From positions 992,001 through 1,056,000 of the forward strand of contig CAWGHN010000003.1 of the NCBI GenBank assembly GCA_963822435.1: DNA of 64,000 nt, in the 5' to 3' direction. A program made the position numbers and the translations under genes. Below the pieces are notes generated by a model, which had not been told where the DNA came from, searched no databases, and worked only from the letters and a program-made list of their open reading frames with translations. This stretch comes from JAUYQR01 sp963822435. Lineage in GTDB: Bacteria; Pseudomonadota; Alphaproteobacteria; Rhodobacterales; Rhodobacteraceae. Below are positions 57,074 through 64,000 of this stretch, in pieces. Positions within the stretch are counted from its first letter, which is position 1, and each line of letters opens with the position of its first letter.

Positions 57074-57087
57074 TGTTAGCGCTAGCA
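57074..57087. promoter_or_regulatory. Candidate LacI-family operator 1
   Basis: TGTTAGCGCTAGCA matches the near-palindrome TGTTAGCGCTAACA, a common LacI/GalR-family operator form, at 13 of 14 positions. It lies 80 bases upstream of a LacI-family regulator start, suggesting autoregulation. Confidence 0.6.
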
Positions 57088-57096
57088 TTACCAGAC

Positions 57097-57120
57097 CAAA
57101 GCCCCTTGGACAAGGCTTTG
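57097..57120 (+). other. Stem-loop between the two operator-like sites
   Basis: A 7-bp inverted repeat (CAAAGCC / GGCTTTG) with a 10-base loop lies between the operator-like sites. No T-run follows, so it is not an obvious terminator; it may be incidental. Confidence 0.35.
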
Positions 57121-57134
57121 CATTAGCGGTAACA
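57121..57134. promoter_or_regulatory. Candidate LacI-family operator 2
   Basis: CATTAGCGGTAACA matches the TGTTAGCGCTAACA pattern at 11 of 14 positions with the same CG centre. It lies 47 bases from operator 1 (centre to centre), 33 bases before the regulator start codon. Confidence 0.5.
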
Positions 57135-57166
57135 AGGGTCAGTCACCCGTTCAGCCGGAAACAGCA

Positions 57167-58198
57167 TTGTCCAGACCTCACGCCGTTGACCCCCGCCATA
57201 CGCTGACGTTGCGCGACGTATCCGAAGCCTGTGGCGTCAGCGAAATGACGGTAAGCCGTGTGCTGCGCAATCGGGGGGATGTGTCGGCATCTACCCGCGA
57301 AAAGGTGCTGGAGGCTGCCCGCACTCTTGGATACGTCCCAAACAAGATAGCAGGCGCCCTGGCCTCGCAGCGGGTCAACCTGGTTGGCGTGGTGATCCCT
57401 TCGCTGTCGAACATGGTGTTCCCTGAAGTGATGACCGGAATTTCGGAAAAGCTGGAAGGCACCGGTCTGCAACCGGTCGTCGGGGTAACCAACTACCTGC
57501 CCGACCGCGAAGAAAGCGTGATCTACGAGATGCTGTCGTGGCGTCCGTCGGGGATGATCATCGCCGGGCTGGAGCACACGGCTGCGGCCCGTGCGATGCT
57601 TGCCCGGGCCGGAATCCCGATCGTGGAGATCATGGATATCGACGGTGCTGCTGTGAACCATGCAGTTGGCATTTCGCACCGCCGCGCCGGTCGCCAGATG
57701 GCCGAGGCGATCATTGCCGCCGGATATCGCCGAATTGCCTTTCTTGGCACACAGATGCCGAATGACCACCGCGCCCGAAAGCGGCTGGAAGGCTTTGAGG
57801 ATGCGCTTGCCAAGGCTGGCCTCGCCCTGGTTGACCGCGAGTATTATTCGGGTGGCTCCGCGCTTTTGAAGGGGCGGGAGATGACGGCCGCGGTCCTGAA
57901 CCGCACCCCGGACGTAGATTTTTTGTATTACTCCAACGACATGATCGGTGCTGGCGGCCTGCTGTACTGTCTGGCTCAAGGGATCGACGTGCCCGGAAGG
58001 ATCGGCCTTGCTGGCTTCAATGGCGTTGATCTGTTGGACGGTCTGCCACGAAAACTGGCCACAATGGATGCCTGCCGGCTTGAGATCGGCCGCCGCGCCG
58101 CCGAAATCATCGCAGGAACCGCAAGCCCGGGTGAGATGGTGGAGCTTTTCCCGAAACTTCAACCCGGCGACACCATCCGCCCTGCGCCGCAGACCTGA
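57167..58198 (+). CDS. LacI/GalR-family transcriptional regulator (GntR-like)
   Basis: The 343-residue protein has the N-terminal LacI HTH and hinge (TLRDVSEACGVSEMTVSRVL, then VSASTREKVLEAARTLGYVPN) and a periplasmic-binding-protein-like sensor domain. The C-terminus and overall pattern resemble the gluconate repressor GntR of this family. The start is a TTG with GCCGGAAACA upstream; no better start lies before the HTH. No sugar catabolic genes are adjacent, so the effector is unknown. Two operator-like palindromes upstream suggest it represses its own gene. Confidence 0.9.
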   Translation: MSRPHAVDPRHTLTLRDVSEACGVSEMTVSRVLRNRGDVSASTREKVLEAARTLGYVPNKIAGALASQRVNLVGVVIPSLSNMVFPEVMTGISEKLEGTGLQPVVGVTNYLPDREESVIYEMLSWRPSGMIIAGLEHTAAARAMLARAGIPIVEIMDIDGAAVNHAVGISHRRAGRQMAEAIIAAGYRRIAFLGTQMPNDHRARKRLEGFEDALAKAGLALVDREYYSGGSALLKGREMTAAVLNRTPDVDFLYYSNDMIGAGGLLYCLAQGIDVPGRIGLAGFNGVDLLDGLPRKLATMDACRLEIGRRAAEIIAGTASPGEMVELFPKLQPGDTIRPAPQT

Positions 58199-58207
58199 TC
58201 CACGCGG

Positions 58208-59167
58208 TCAGTTGTCTGCTGTCTGGCTTTCCGGCTGTTGGGCCTCGCGCCAGATTACGCAGCTTTCCGTAAATGCGATCAGATTGCGCAAAAGCAGATG
58301 CGGACCATCTTCCGTATAGCGCAGCGGCCCGCAATGATCGCGCAGCGGATCACGCATCAGGGCAACCTCCTTGTCGGCGGCATAGTTCAGCGCAATCAAA
58401 TGGATGTCGCTATCGCTGAGAAGGTCACCGGCCAGAATTCGGGCGGCGAGCGCGTGCCAATGATAGGCTTCCTTGCCCTTCAATGGCCCCCGAAACCGGA
58501 CGCTCCAAGAACCGATCAGAACCTTCGAGATCAACTGCTCGCGCGATCGGACGGGAAAGTGGGCGAGGGTGATCCCCGGCAAACTGATTGGCGCGGGCAT
58601 GTTTTTGCCCTTCAACTGGCGGCCACCCGCCCTTACCAACGCTTTACTGAGAAGCCGCCCCGGAATCGTCACCTTGAAATGTTGGGGCCGTTCTCGCCTG
58701 CGTCGCCGCTTGATGCGCATAATCGGATTCGGTTCAGACATGTCGTCGTGCGCTGTTGGGACATAGGTCACCCAAGGCAACTGCACCGGCGCGTCGCTTG
58801 CCAGCAACTGCGCCCGAAAATCCTGCGGTTCGGCGGAAATGAATTCATCCGCGTCCAGCACCACCACATGCGAAATGCGCATGTCAGGGTGCAGCGCCGG
58901 CAGGAGTTCGTTGATGATGTTCTTCTGCATGTGCCCGGTTCGCTCATCCGTCGACCAGGTCAGACGCCCGAAGAACTCCAAGCCAAGCAATTTGAGGATC
59001 GCCAGAGTGCCATCGGTGCTGTCGTTGTCGACAACATGCAGCCGATCAAGGAATGCAAGATTATGGCGCACCATCGCTTCGATGATGTCCGCCTCGTTCT
59101 TGGCAATGCAGAGCCCTGCGATAAGGTCGCCCAAAGCTGTGTCTTCCTTGAGTGACAAGATACTCAC
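58208..59167 (-). CDS. Glycosyltransferase family 2 protein
   Basis: The 319-residue protein has LIAGLCIAKNEADIIEAMVRHN, HVVDNDSTDGT and VVVLDADEFI, a GT2 (DUF-type 'KNEADII') pattern seen in putative surface glycosyltransferases. The C-terminal half has an HFPVRSREQLISKVL segment. A GTG start is used. It is not in the main glycan cluster and nothing around it indicates the substrate. Confidence 0.85.
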   Translation of the reverse strand: MSILSLKEDTALGDLIAGLCIAKNEADIIEAMVRHNLAFLDRLHVVDNDSTDGTLAILKLLGLEFFGRLTWSTDERTGHMQKNIINELLPALHPDMRISHVVVLDADEFISAEPQDFRAQLLASDAPVQLPWVTYVPTAHDDMSEPNPIMRIKRRRRRERPQHFKVTIPGRLLSKALVRAGGRQLKGKNMPAPISLPGITLAHFPVRSREQLISKVLIGSWSVRFRGPLKGKEAYHWHALAARILAGDLLSDSDIHLIALNYAADKEVALMRDPLRDHCGPLRYTEDGPHLLLRNLIAFTESCVIWREAQQPESQTADN

Positions 59168-59217
59168 CGTAGCGGTACGTGCAGCGCAAGAGGAATACCA
59201 TCGCTGGCTTCAGTGCG

Positions 59218-60471
59218 TCAGACCCTCAGCCGGCCACCTTGATGTGAAGTTATCAGGGCTTCGACGATCTGGCCTTCTGGCTGGTCGATCGCAAAGTCCA
59301 CCTCGGCGAACCCTTCCGTCCGGCCCAGCCGCGGCCCCTCGATCAGAACCAGGTGGCGCCGCCCGACCTGCGCTGCCAGATGGCGTTCCAAGGCCGCATC
59401 CCCTGCCGCGCGAAGCCGTGCCGCCCGTTCCTTGACCATTGGCCCGCGAACCTGCGGCATCTTTGATGCCGGTGTGCCCTTGCGGGCCGAAAACGGAAAG
59501 ATGTGCAGGAAGGTCAATCCGCAGTCTTCGATCAGCGCAAGCGACTGCTCGAACATCGTCTCTGTTTCTGTCGGGAAACCCGCGATGATATCCGCCCCGA
59601 AGACGATCTCGGGCCGAAGCCGCCGCGCATCCTGACAAAAGCGGATCGCATCGCCCCTCAGGTGTCGGCGCTTCATCCGCTTAAGAATAATGTCAGCGCC
59701 GGCCTGCAAGGAGAGGTGCAGATGCGGCATCAACCGGGCCTCGCCACCGATCGCCTCCATCAAGGCGGGATCAACCTCGATACTGTCTATCGACGAAATC
59801 CGCAGTCGCGCAAGATCGGGCACCAGGCGGAGAATGCGCAGGACAAGGTCACCAAGCCGCGGCTCTCCCGGAAGATCCGCGCCCCATGAGGTCAGGTCCA
59901 CCCCGGTCAACACCACTTCGTTGAAGCCCCGGTCGACCAGCCGCTTGATCTGTTCGACCACGACGCCTGCTGGAACCGAGCGGGAATTGCCGCGTCCGTA
60001 GGGTATGATGCAGAACGTGCAGCGATGGTCGCAGCCGTTTTGAACCTGCACGTAGGCCCGGTGCCGGCCAAACCCGTCGATCAGATGGCCAGCGGTTTCG
60101 CGCACCGACATGATGTCGTCGACCTGCACCTTCTCGGTCGCGCCGATCAGGTCCGGCACCGCGAGACTGGTCCACGTTTCGGCTTGCATCTTTTCGTGGT
60201 TGCCGACGACGCGGTTCACCTCTGGCATTGCGGCAAAGGTTTCAGGCTCGGTCTGCGCCGCACACCCCGTGACGATGATCTGCGCGCCCGGATGCGCGCG
60301 GGACAGGCGGCGAATCTCCTGTTTGGCCTTGCGCACCGCCTCGGCGGTCACGGCGCAGGTATTCACGACGACAGCGCCAGACACGCCGGCTGCGGCGGCA
60401 AGTTCCCGCATGGCTTCGGTTTCATAGGCGTTCAACCGACAGCCCAGCGTCGCAAAGACAGGGGCGGTCAT
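59218..60471 (-). CDS. mtaB: tRNA t6A37 methylthiotransferase MtaB
   Basis: The 417-residue radical-SAM enzyme has the N-terminal UPF0004 domain (FATLGCRLNAYE, VVVNTCAVTAEAV, VTGCAAQ; three Cys), the radical-SAM motif NGCDHRCTFCIIPYGRG and a C-terminal TRAM-like end. It converts t6A37 to ms2t6A in tRNAs reading ANN codons. It overlaps dapF (ATGA), the conserved dapF-mtaB pair. Confidence 0.95.
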   Translation of the reverse strand: MTAPVFATLGCRLNAYETEAMRELAAAAGVSGAVVVNTCAVTAEAVRKAKQEIRRLSRAHPGAQIIVTGCAAQTEPETFAAMPEVNRVVGNHEKMQAETWTSLAVPDLIGATEKVQVDDIMSVRETAGHLIDGFGRHRAYVQVQNGCDHRCTFCIIPYGRGNSRSVPAGVVVEQIKRLVDRGFNEVVLTGVDLTSWGADLPGEPRLGDLVLRILRLVPDLARLRISSIDSIEVDPALMEAIGGEARLMPHLHLSLQAGADIILKRMKRRHLRGDAIRFCQDARRLRPEIVFGADIIAGFPTETETMFEQSLALIEDCGLTFLHIFPFSARKGTPASKMPQVRGPMVKERAARLRAAGDAALERHLAAQVGRRHLVLIEGPRLGRTEGFAEVDFAIDQPEGQIVEALITSHQGGRLRV

Positions 60472-61307
60472 TGATGCGCGGCCACATAGTCGGCGGCAAG
60501 CACACCGTCGAATACCCGCGCGACCGGACCGGTCAGCCAGACACCATCGTCGCGCCAATCGACGTCCAGCGTGCCGCCATCGACCTCAATCGCCACGCGC
60601 GGGCCAATCATGCCGCGCAGATGGGCCGCCACCGCCGTCGCGCAGGCCCCCGAGCCGCAGGCAAGTGTGATGCCGGTTCCCCGTTCCCAGACCCGCATCC
60701 GTATCCGACAGGGCGAGATCAGCGTCGCAAACTCGACATTTGTCTTTTGCGGGAAGAGGGGGTTCTGTTCGATCGCTGGCCCAAGTGTTGCAAGGTCAAC
60801 CGCCGCGACATCGGGAACGAAATGAACGCAGTGCGGATTGCCCATGCCAACCGCGATCGGGTCTCCCTGCAACGGCAGGTGCTGAGGATCGACCGCTGCG
60901 GCCAGCGGAATTTCCTGCCAGTCAAGTTGCGGGGCACCCATGTTCACGGCAACCCGGCCGTCGGCAAGACGTTCGGCCTGAAGCGTGCCACGCGCCGTGG
61001 TCAGAGTGACGCGGTCAAGTCCAGCCCCGCCCATGACATGGTCAGCCACACAGCGTGTGGCGTTGCCGCAGGCTCCAGCCTGACTGCCATCGCTGTTCCA
61101 GAACACCAGTCCGAAATCGGCCGTGTCCGACGTGATGATTTCCGCCAACTGGTCGAAGCCAACGCCTCGATGTCGGTCACCGATCGCGCGCGCAAGGCTG
61201 GCCGTGACCGTTCGCCCCCGCCCGCGCGAGTCGATCACGACAAAGTCGTTGCCTGCACCGTGCATCTTGATGAACGGCAGGCTGGCAGGAGCGGCCGAGT
61301 CCCTCAT
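60468..61307 (-). CDS. dapF: Diaminopimelate epimerase
   Basis: The 279-residue protein has MHGAGNDFVVID at its start and the two catalytic Cys motifs (AGACGNATRC and TLACGSGACAT). It converts LL- to meso-diaminopimelate for lysine and peptidoglycan. The chosen ATG has GAGGA immediately adjacent, an unusually close ribosome site, so the true start may differ slightly. Confidence 0.95.
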   Translation of the reverse strand: MRDSAAPASLPFIKMHGAGNDFVVIDSRGRGRTVTASLARAIGDRHRGVGFDQLAEIITSDTADFGLVFWNSDGSQAGACGNATRCVADHVMGGAGLDRVTLTTARGTLQAERLADGRVAVNMGAPQLDWQEIPLAAAVDPQHLPLQGDPIAVGMGNPHCVHFVPDVAAVDLATLGPAIEQNPLFPQKTNVEFATLISPCRIRMRVWERGTGITLACGSGACATAVAAHLRGMIGPRVAIEVDGGTLDVDWRDDGVWLTGPVARVFDGVLAADYVAAHQ

Positions 61308-61403
61308 TCCTCGGCATATACCCTCGCCCCGTGGCTTTTGCCAGAGCACCGCGCTTTTTGCCCTTGACCCCCGATGCTGGCTTGCCTAATCACCCCGCTC
61401 GTG

Positions 61404-61479
61404 GGGCCGGTAGCTCAGTTGGTAGAGCAGCTGACTTTTAATCAGCGGGTCACAGGTTCGAATCCTGTCCGGCTCACCA
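61404..61479 (+). tRNA. tRNA-Lys (anticodon TTT)
   Basis: A 76-base cloverleaf with encoded CCA: acceptor GGGCCGG / CCGGCTC, D stem GCTC / GAGC, anticodon stem GCTGA / TCAGC with loop CTTTTAA (anticodon TTT), T arm ACAGGTTCGAATCCTGT. It reads AAA/AAG. Confidence 0.98.
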
Positions 61480-61486
61480 CTTTATC

Positions 61487-61518
61487 AAAATGCCCGGGCC
61501 TTGCGGTCCGGGCATTTT
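61487..61518. terminator. Intrinsic terminator between tRNA-Lys and the membrane winged-helix gene
   Basis: A long stem (AAAATGCCCGG / CCGGGCATTTT, extended inward by GCC/GGT around a TTGC loop) lies between convergent genes and is flanked by A and T runs, so it can terminate in both directions. Confidence 0.9.
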
Positions 61519-61530
61519 GCTTAAGTCGGC

Positions 61531-62235
61531 TCAGATCATGCGGATGGTTTCCTTGCCCACCGCCAGCACATAGCCGCGTCTGGCGATGGTCTTGACCAGA
61601 AGCTCGGACACGAGCTGATTGCCCAGCGTATCGCGCAATCGCTTGACCCGCGTTGCCCCGGCCGCTTCGTCGCAATCAGCCTCGTTGCGTCCCGAGATCA
61701 CCGCTTCGATCTGCGCGCCGGTCAGCACCTCGTCATCCATCCGTGCCTCGGCAAGAACCGAAAGTGTTTCCAGTGCAGCCTCGGTCAGCGAGAATTCCAG
61801 ATCGTTGATGTAAACCGCGCGCGCCTCTCGGCTGATCATCAGGCTTGCCACCTGAATTCCTGACCGCTGAATCGCCGAAATGCGACGGTTCAGGGCGATG
61901 ATCGTCACCAGAAACACCAGCGTTGCAACCAGCAGTGCCGTTGAGAATACCAACAGTACGAAAATCACGCTCCGATAGCTGATCAGCACATCCTGGAACG
62001 AGGTTCCTGAGAGAGCGAGGATCTCAAGCAGCTTGATTTCGGCACCGGTCGTCAGATCGTTGTTTTCGACAAAGATCCGCTCCACCCGCGCATTGAAAGC
62101 GTTTGCATCAGGCAGGTTGGCGAACAGCAGCAGAGCCGCTGCCAGCAGGATCAGGACTATGGCGGCAATACCAAAGGCAACAACGCGGTTGCCTGCCTTC
62201 AAACTGTCAGTAACGGAGGAAGTAGGCTCCGGCAC
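61531..62235 (-). CDS. Two-TM membrane protein with C-terminal OmpR-type winged helix
   Basis: The 234-residue protein has TM helices at about 18-40 and 89-115 with a ~48-residue periplasmic loop between. The C-terminal cytoplasmic part reads like a Trans_reg_C domain: LEFSLTEAALETLSVLAEA, RVKRLRDTLGNQLVSELLVKT, IARRGYVLAV. ToxR/CadC-type regulators have the opposite order (winged helix first, then TM). It may bind DNA from the membrane. The GTG start lies 29 bases inside the next gene; GGAAAG precedes it. Confidence 0.8.
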   Translation of the reverse strand: MPEPTSSVTDSLKAGNRVVAFGIAAIVLILLAAALLLFANLPDANAFNARVERIFVENNDLTTGAEIKLLEILALSGTSFQDVLISYRSVIFVLLVFSTALLVATLVFLVTIIALNRRISAIQRSGIQVASLMISREARAVYINDLEFSLTEAALETLSVLAEARMDDEVLTGAQIEAVISGRNEADCDEAAGATRVKRLRDTLGNQLVSELLVKTIARRGYVLAVGKETIRMI

Positions 62236-62491
62236 TCGCTTTCCTTTCCTCCAACCCCTCGGGACCGAACGTGGACAACACAGTCAACAACGTCCAGCCG
62301 TCAGAGGCAAGGCGCGGCGCAAGTTCGCCTTCAGCGGCGCCGGGGTTGCAGTTTCCATCGGACACCTGTGCCACACCGTAGTGCAGCTTGAGCGGTTCGT
62401 CACGTTTCGCCTTGTAATCGGCATAGCACTCTGCCGCCGCCGGGCCACCAAGGGCCAAAATAAACGCAACGGTGAAGGTCAGTCTGGTCAT
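62207..62491 (-). CDS. Small exported protein of unknown function
   Basis: This 94-residue protein has a signal peptide (RLTFTVAFILALGGPAAA-E) and a mature domain with two Cys (ECYADY, GNCNPG) likely to form a disulfide, and LKLHYGVAQVSDGNC with a hydrophobic C-terminal half. No family is recognised. It overlaps the membrane winged-helix gene by 29 bases, so the two are probably co-expressed. Confidence 0.72.
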   Translation of the reverse strand: MTRLTFTVAFILALGGPAAAECYADYKAKRDEPLKLHYGVAQVSDGNCNPGAAEGELAPRLASDGWTLLTVLSTFGPEGLEERKASAGAYFLRY

Positions 62492-62761
62492 GGTCCCGCT
62501 CCAGATAAGACAGCCATGTGGGAAGGCAACGGCTGTGGCCGGAACATGCGCCGACGCGCGCTGATATTCAATATCAACGCAAGTTTACGGCCCTTGTTAT
62601 CGCATAGCAGCGATGCCGCAGACGGCAGATATGCCATAGCGAAGGCGCGCTATTGCTTGTCTTTCTGGCCGCAGGCGACCGTGACGGCATCGGCCTTGCG
62701 ATGAACATCCGCGCCATCGCAAGGCACCCTCGAAGTGTATCGCAAGACAGGAAGCTCACCC

Positions 62762-63253
62762 ATGACCAGCCCATTCAAAAGCCCGTCGACGCGCATTCCC
62801 CGGTCGGCCTTGCGGGATACTGCCACCTTGGGTGGCCCGTCCGGTCGCAGCCTTTCGGCCCTGATTACTGCGGGTGCCGCCATCCTTGCACTGGTTCTTG
62901 CCACGGCGATGCCAGCGCACGCGGGCAAGAAGGACGATCTTGCAAAGGCCCTGATCGCGGCCCTCGTTCTGGGCGCGATCGTGTCGGAGACCAAGCGTGC
63001 CGATCCAGCCCCGGTTCCCCTGCCTGTGCCGGAACCGGTCCGCAAGAACCGCATTCCGACTGTCTGCGCGATTTCCATCGAAGGGGCAGAGCGCGACGTG
63101 ACGTTGTTCCCCGAAAGCTGCCTGCGGCGCGAAGGCTTCACCCAGCCCCTTCCACGCACCTGTGGAAATGAGGCCCGCATCTTCGGTCGCGACGACCGCG
63201 TCTTCAGTGTGCAATGCCTGCGCGACGCCGGATACCGCATCTCCAGCCGTTGA
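62762..63253 (+). CDS. Exported or membrane-anchored Cys-containing protein of unknown function
   Basis: The 163-residue protein has a ~30-residue polar leader, then a long hydrophobic segment (ALITAGAAILALVLATAMPAHA) with an AHA-type cleavage region. A second hydrophobic stretch (ALIAALVLGAIV), a Pro-rich linker (PAPVPLPVPEPV) and a ~70-residue domain with four Cys follow. The domain starts RIPTVCAISIEG and ends VFSVQCLRDAGY. No named family. The ATG has AGGAAG upstream. It is divergent from the preceding small gene and ends before a strong terminator. Confidence 0.72.
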   Translation: MTSPFKSPSTRIPRSALRDTATLGGPSGRSLSALITAGAAILALVLATAMPAHAGKKDDLAKALIAALVLGAIVSETKRADPAPVPLPVPEPVRKNRIPTVCAISIEGAERDVTLFPESCLRREGFTQPLPRTCGNEARIFGRDDRVFSVQCLRDAGYRISSR

Positions 63254-63302
63254 GGCGGCTCGAGGCGACGTGGTGGCACCCTTGACCGCCACGTCATGCC
63301 TT

Positions 63303-63340
63303 GGGGGCGCAAGGGTGAGCAGCTTGCGCCCCCCCTTTTT
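63303..63340 (+). terminator. Intrinsic terminator upstream of rnhB
   Basis: An 11-bp GC-rich stem (GGGGGCGCAAG / CTTGCGCCCCC) with a nine-base loop is followed by CCTTTTT. It ends the transcript of the Cys-containing protein gene. Confidence 0.9.
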
Positions 63341-63369
63341 CTGTCGGCTGCTCTGCGCTATTCATTTGC

Positions 63370-64000
63370 ATGGGCGCCTCACTTCCCGATTTCAGTTACG
63401 AAACCGCCACGCTGGCACAGGGCTTTGCCCACGTTGTTGGCGTTGACGAGGTGGGGCGTGGGCCGCTTGCCGGCCCGGTGACTGCTTGCGCAGTGCGCCT
63501 TGATCCCGGTCGGATTCCAAAGGGACTGCGCGATTCAAAGGTGCTGACGGCCAACCAGCGCGAACGTCTGCACGACGAAATTCTTGCGGTTGCCGAAGTC
63601 GCGATTGCCCATGCCAGCGTAGCCGAAATTGACAGCCTGAACATCTTGCGCGCCAGCCATCTGGCAATGGAGCGCGCGATCGGGGCGCTTGGTGCCGATC
63701 ACGCGCTGATCGACGGAAACATGGTCCCGCGCGGGCTAACGTGCCGTGCGACACCGATTGTGAAGGGCGATGCGCTTTGCCTGTCGATTGCCGCCGCCTC
63801 GATAGTGGCCAAAGTGACACGCGACCGGATCATGGTGGATTTGGCGCAACAGCATCCCGGCTACGGCTGGGAGACGAACGCAGGATACCCGACTCCCGCG
63901 CATCTGGAAGCCTTGCTAAATCTTGGCGTGACCGCTTGGCATAGGCGTTCATTTCGCCCCGTCTACAACATCTTGTATCAAGAGGTTTCTGTAAGCTGTT
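63370..64000 (+). CDS. rnhB: Ribonuclease HII, C-terminal end beyond the window
   Basis: The frame from the ATG at 63370 encodes 210 residues before the right edge. It has VVGVDEVGRGPLAGPV (Asp/Glu metal ligands), GLRDSKVLTANQRERL, HALIDGN, KGDALCLSIAAASIVAKVTRD and YGWETNAGYPTPAHLEAL. RNase HII nicks RNA-DNA junctions to start ribonucleotide excision. RSFRPVYN near the end is the usual C-terminal HRxSF region, so only a few codons are missing. Confidence 0.95.
   Translation, partial: MGASLPDFSYETATLAQGFAHVVGVDEVGRGPLAGPVTACAVRLDPGRIPKGLRDSKVLTANQRERLHDEILAVAEVAIAHASVAEIDSLNILRASHLAMERAIGALGADHALIDGNMVPRGLTCRATPIVKGDALCLSIAAASIVAKVTRDRIMVDLAQQHPGYGWETNAGYPTPAHLEALLNLGVTAWHRRSFRPVYNILYQEVSVSC

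Overview
The window is a high-GC chromosomal segment of an alphaproteobacterium, almost certainly a member of the Rhodobacterales (Rhodobacteraceae). The evidence is gene order and family membership: mutM / enoyl-CoA hydratase / rpsT / dnaA / dnaN / recF / gyrB, ubiE-ubiB, dapF-mtaB, ETF-QO followed by a TPR protein and ispE, a DUF2125 protein, and a fliP-fliN-fliH-fliF flagellar block. I see no phage, plasmid backbone, insertion sequence, CRISPR array or rRNA operon. The genus cannot be fixed from sequence reading alone.

1-14.1 kb is an exopolysaccharide / cell-surface glycan cluster. It holds the end of a GT4 glycosyltransferase, a NodB-type deacetylase, an SDR epimerase, three GT2 glycosyltransferases, a WecG/TagA-type transferase, a multi-TM polymerase/ligase-like protein, an ABC exporter that probably serves as flippase, two small paralogous membrane proteins, a priming sugar transferase, an unknown membrane protein and a GDP-mannose synthesis enzyme. 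14.2-18.2 kb is a leftward four-gene run: flavoprotein, MscS channel, agmatinase-type ureohydrolase and a short crotonase. 18.3-34.2 kb is mostly housekeeping: DUF2125 protein, PmbA, an IMPase-family phosphatase, a DEAD-box helicase with a long repetitive tail, PheS, an RTX-repeat protein, rpsO-pnp, an L,D-transpeptidase, a 1-Cys peroxiredoxin and greA. 34.5-38.8 kb carries ETF-QO, a TPR protein and ispE.

38.8-44.9 kb is flagellar. Leftward lie a FlgJ/CheL-like protein, a small flagellar protein, a chimeric gene, fliH, fliN and fliP; rightward lie fliK and flgD. The chimera is the most striking thing in the window. A flagellin start with its RBS and a leader rich in stem-loops encodes about 47 residues of flagellin N-terminus. 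It then runs in frame into the last ~410 residues of the MS-ring protein FliF. The first ~150 residues of FliF, including TM1, are missing. Either the strain has a flagellin-FliF deletion fusion or the assembly is wrong at this point.

44.9-56.8 kb holds ubiB/ubiE, mutM, crotonase, rpsT, dnaA, dnaN, recF, a LysE-type exporter and gyrB. The rest contains tRNA-Arg(CCT), a LacI-family regulator with two operator-like palindromes upstream, a GT2 protein, mtaB-dapF, tRNA-Lys(TTT), a membrane protein with a C-terminal OmpR-like winged helix, two small secreted proteins and rnhB, which runs off the right edge. Several clear intrinsic terminators mark transcription-unit ends (after the DUF2125 gene, rpsO, pnp, the L,D-transpeptidase gene, rpsT and tRNA-Lys, and before rnhB).
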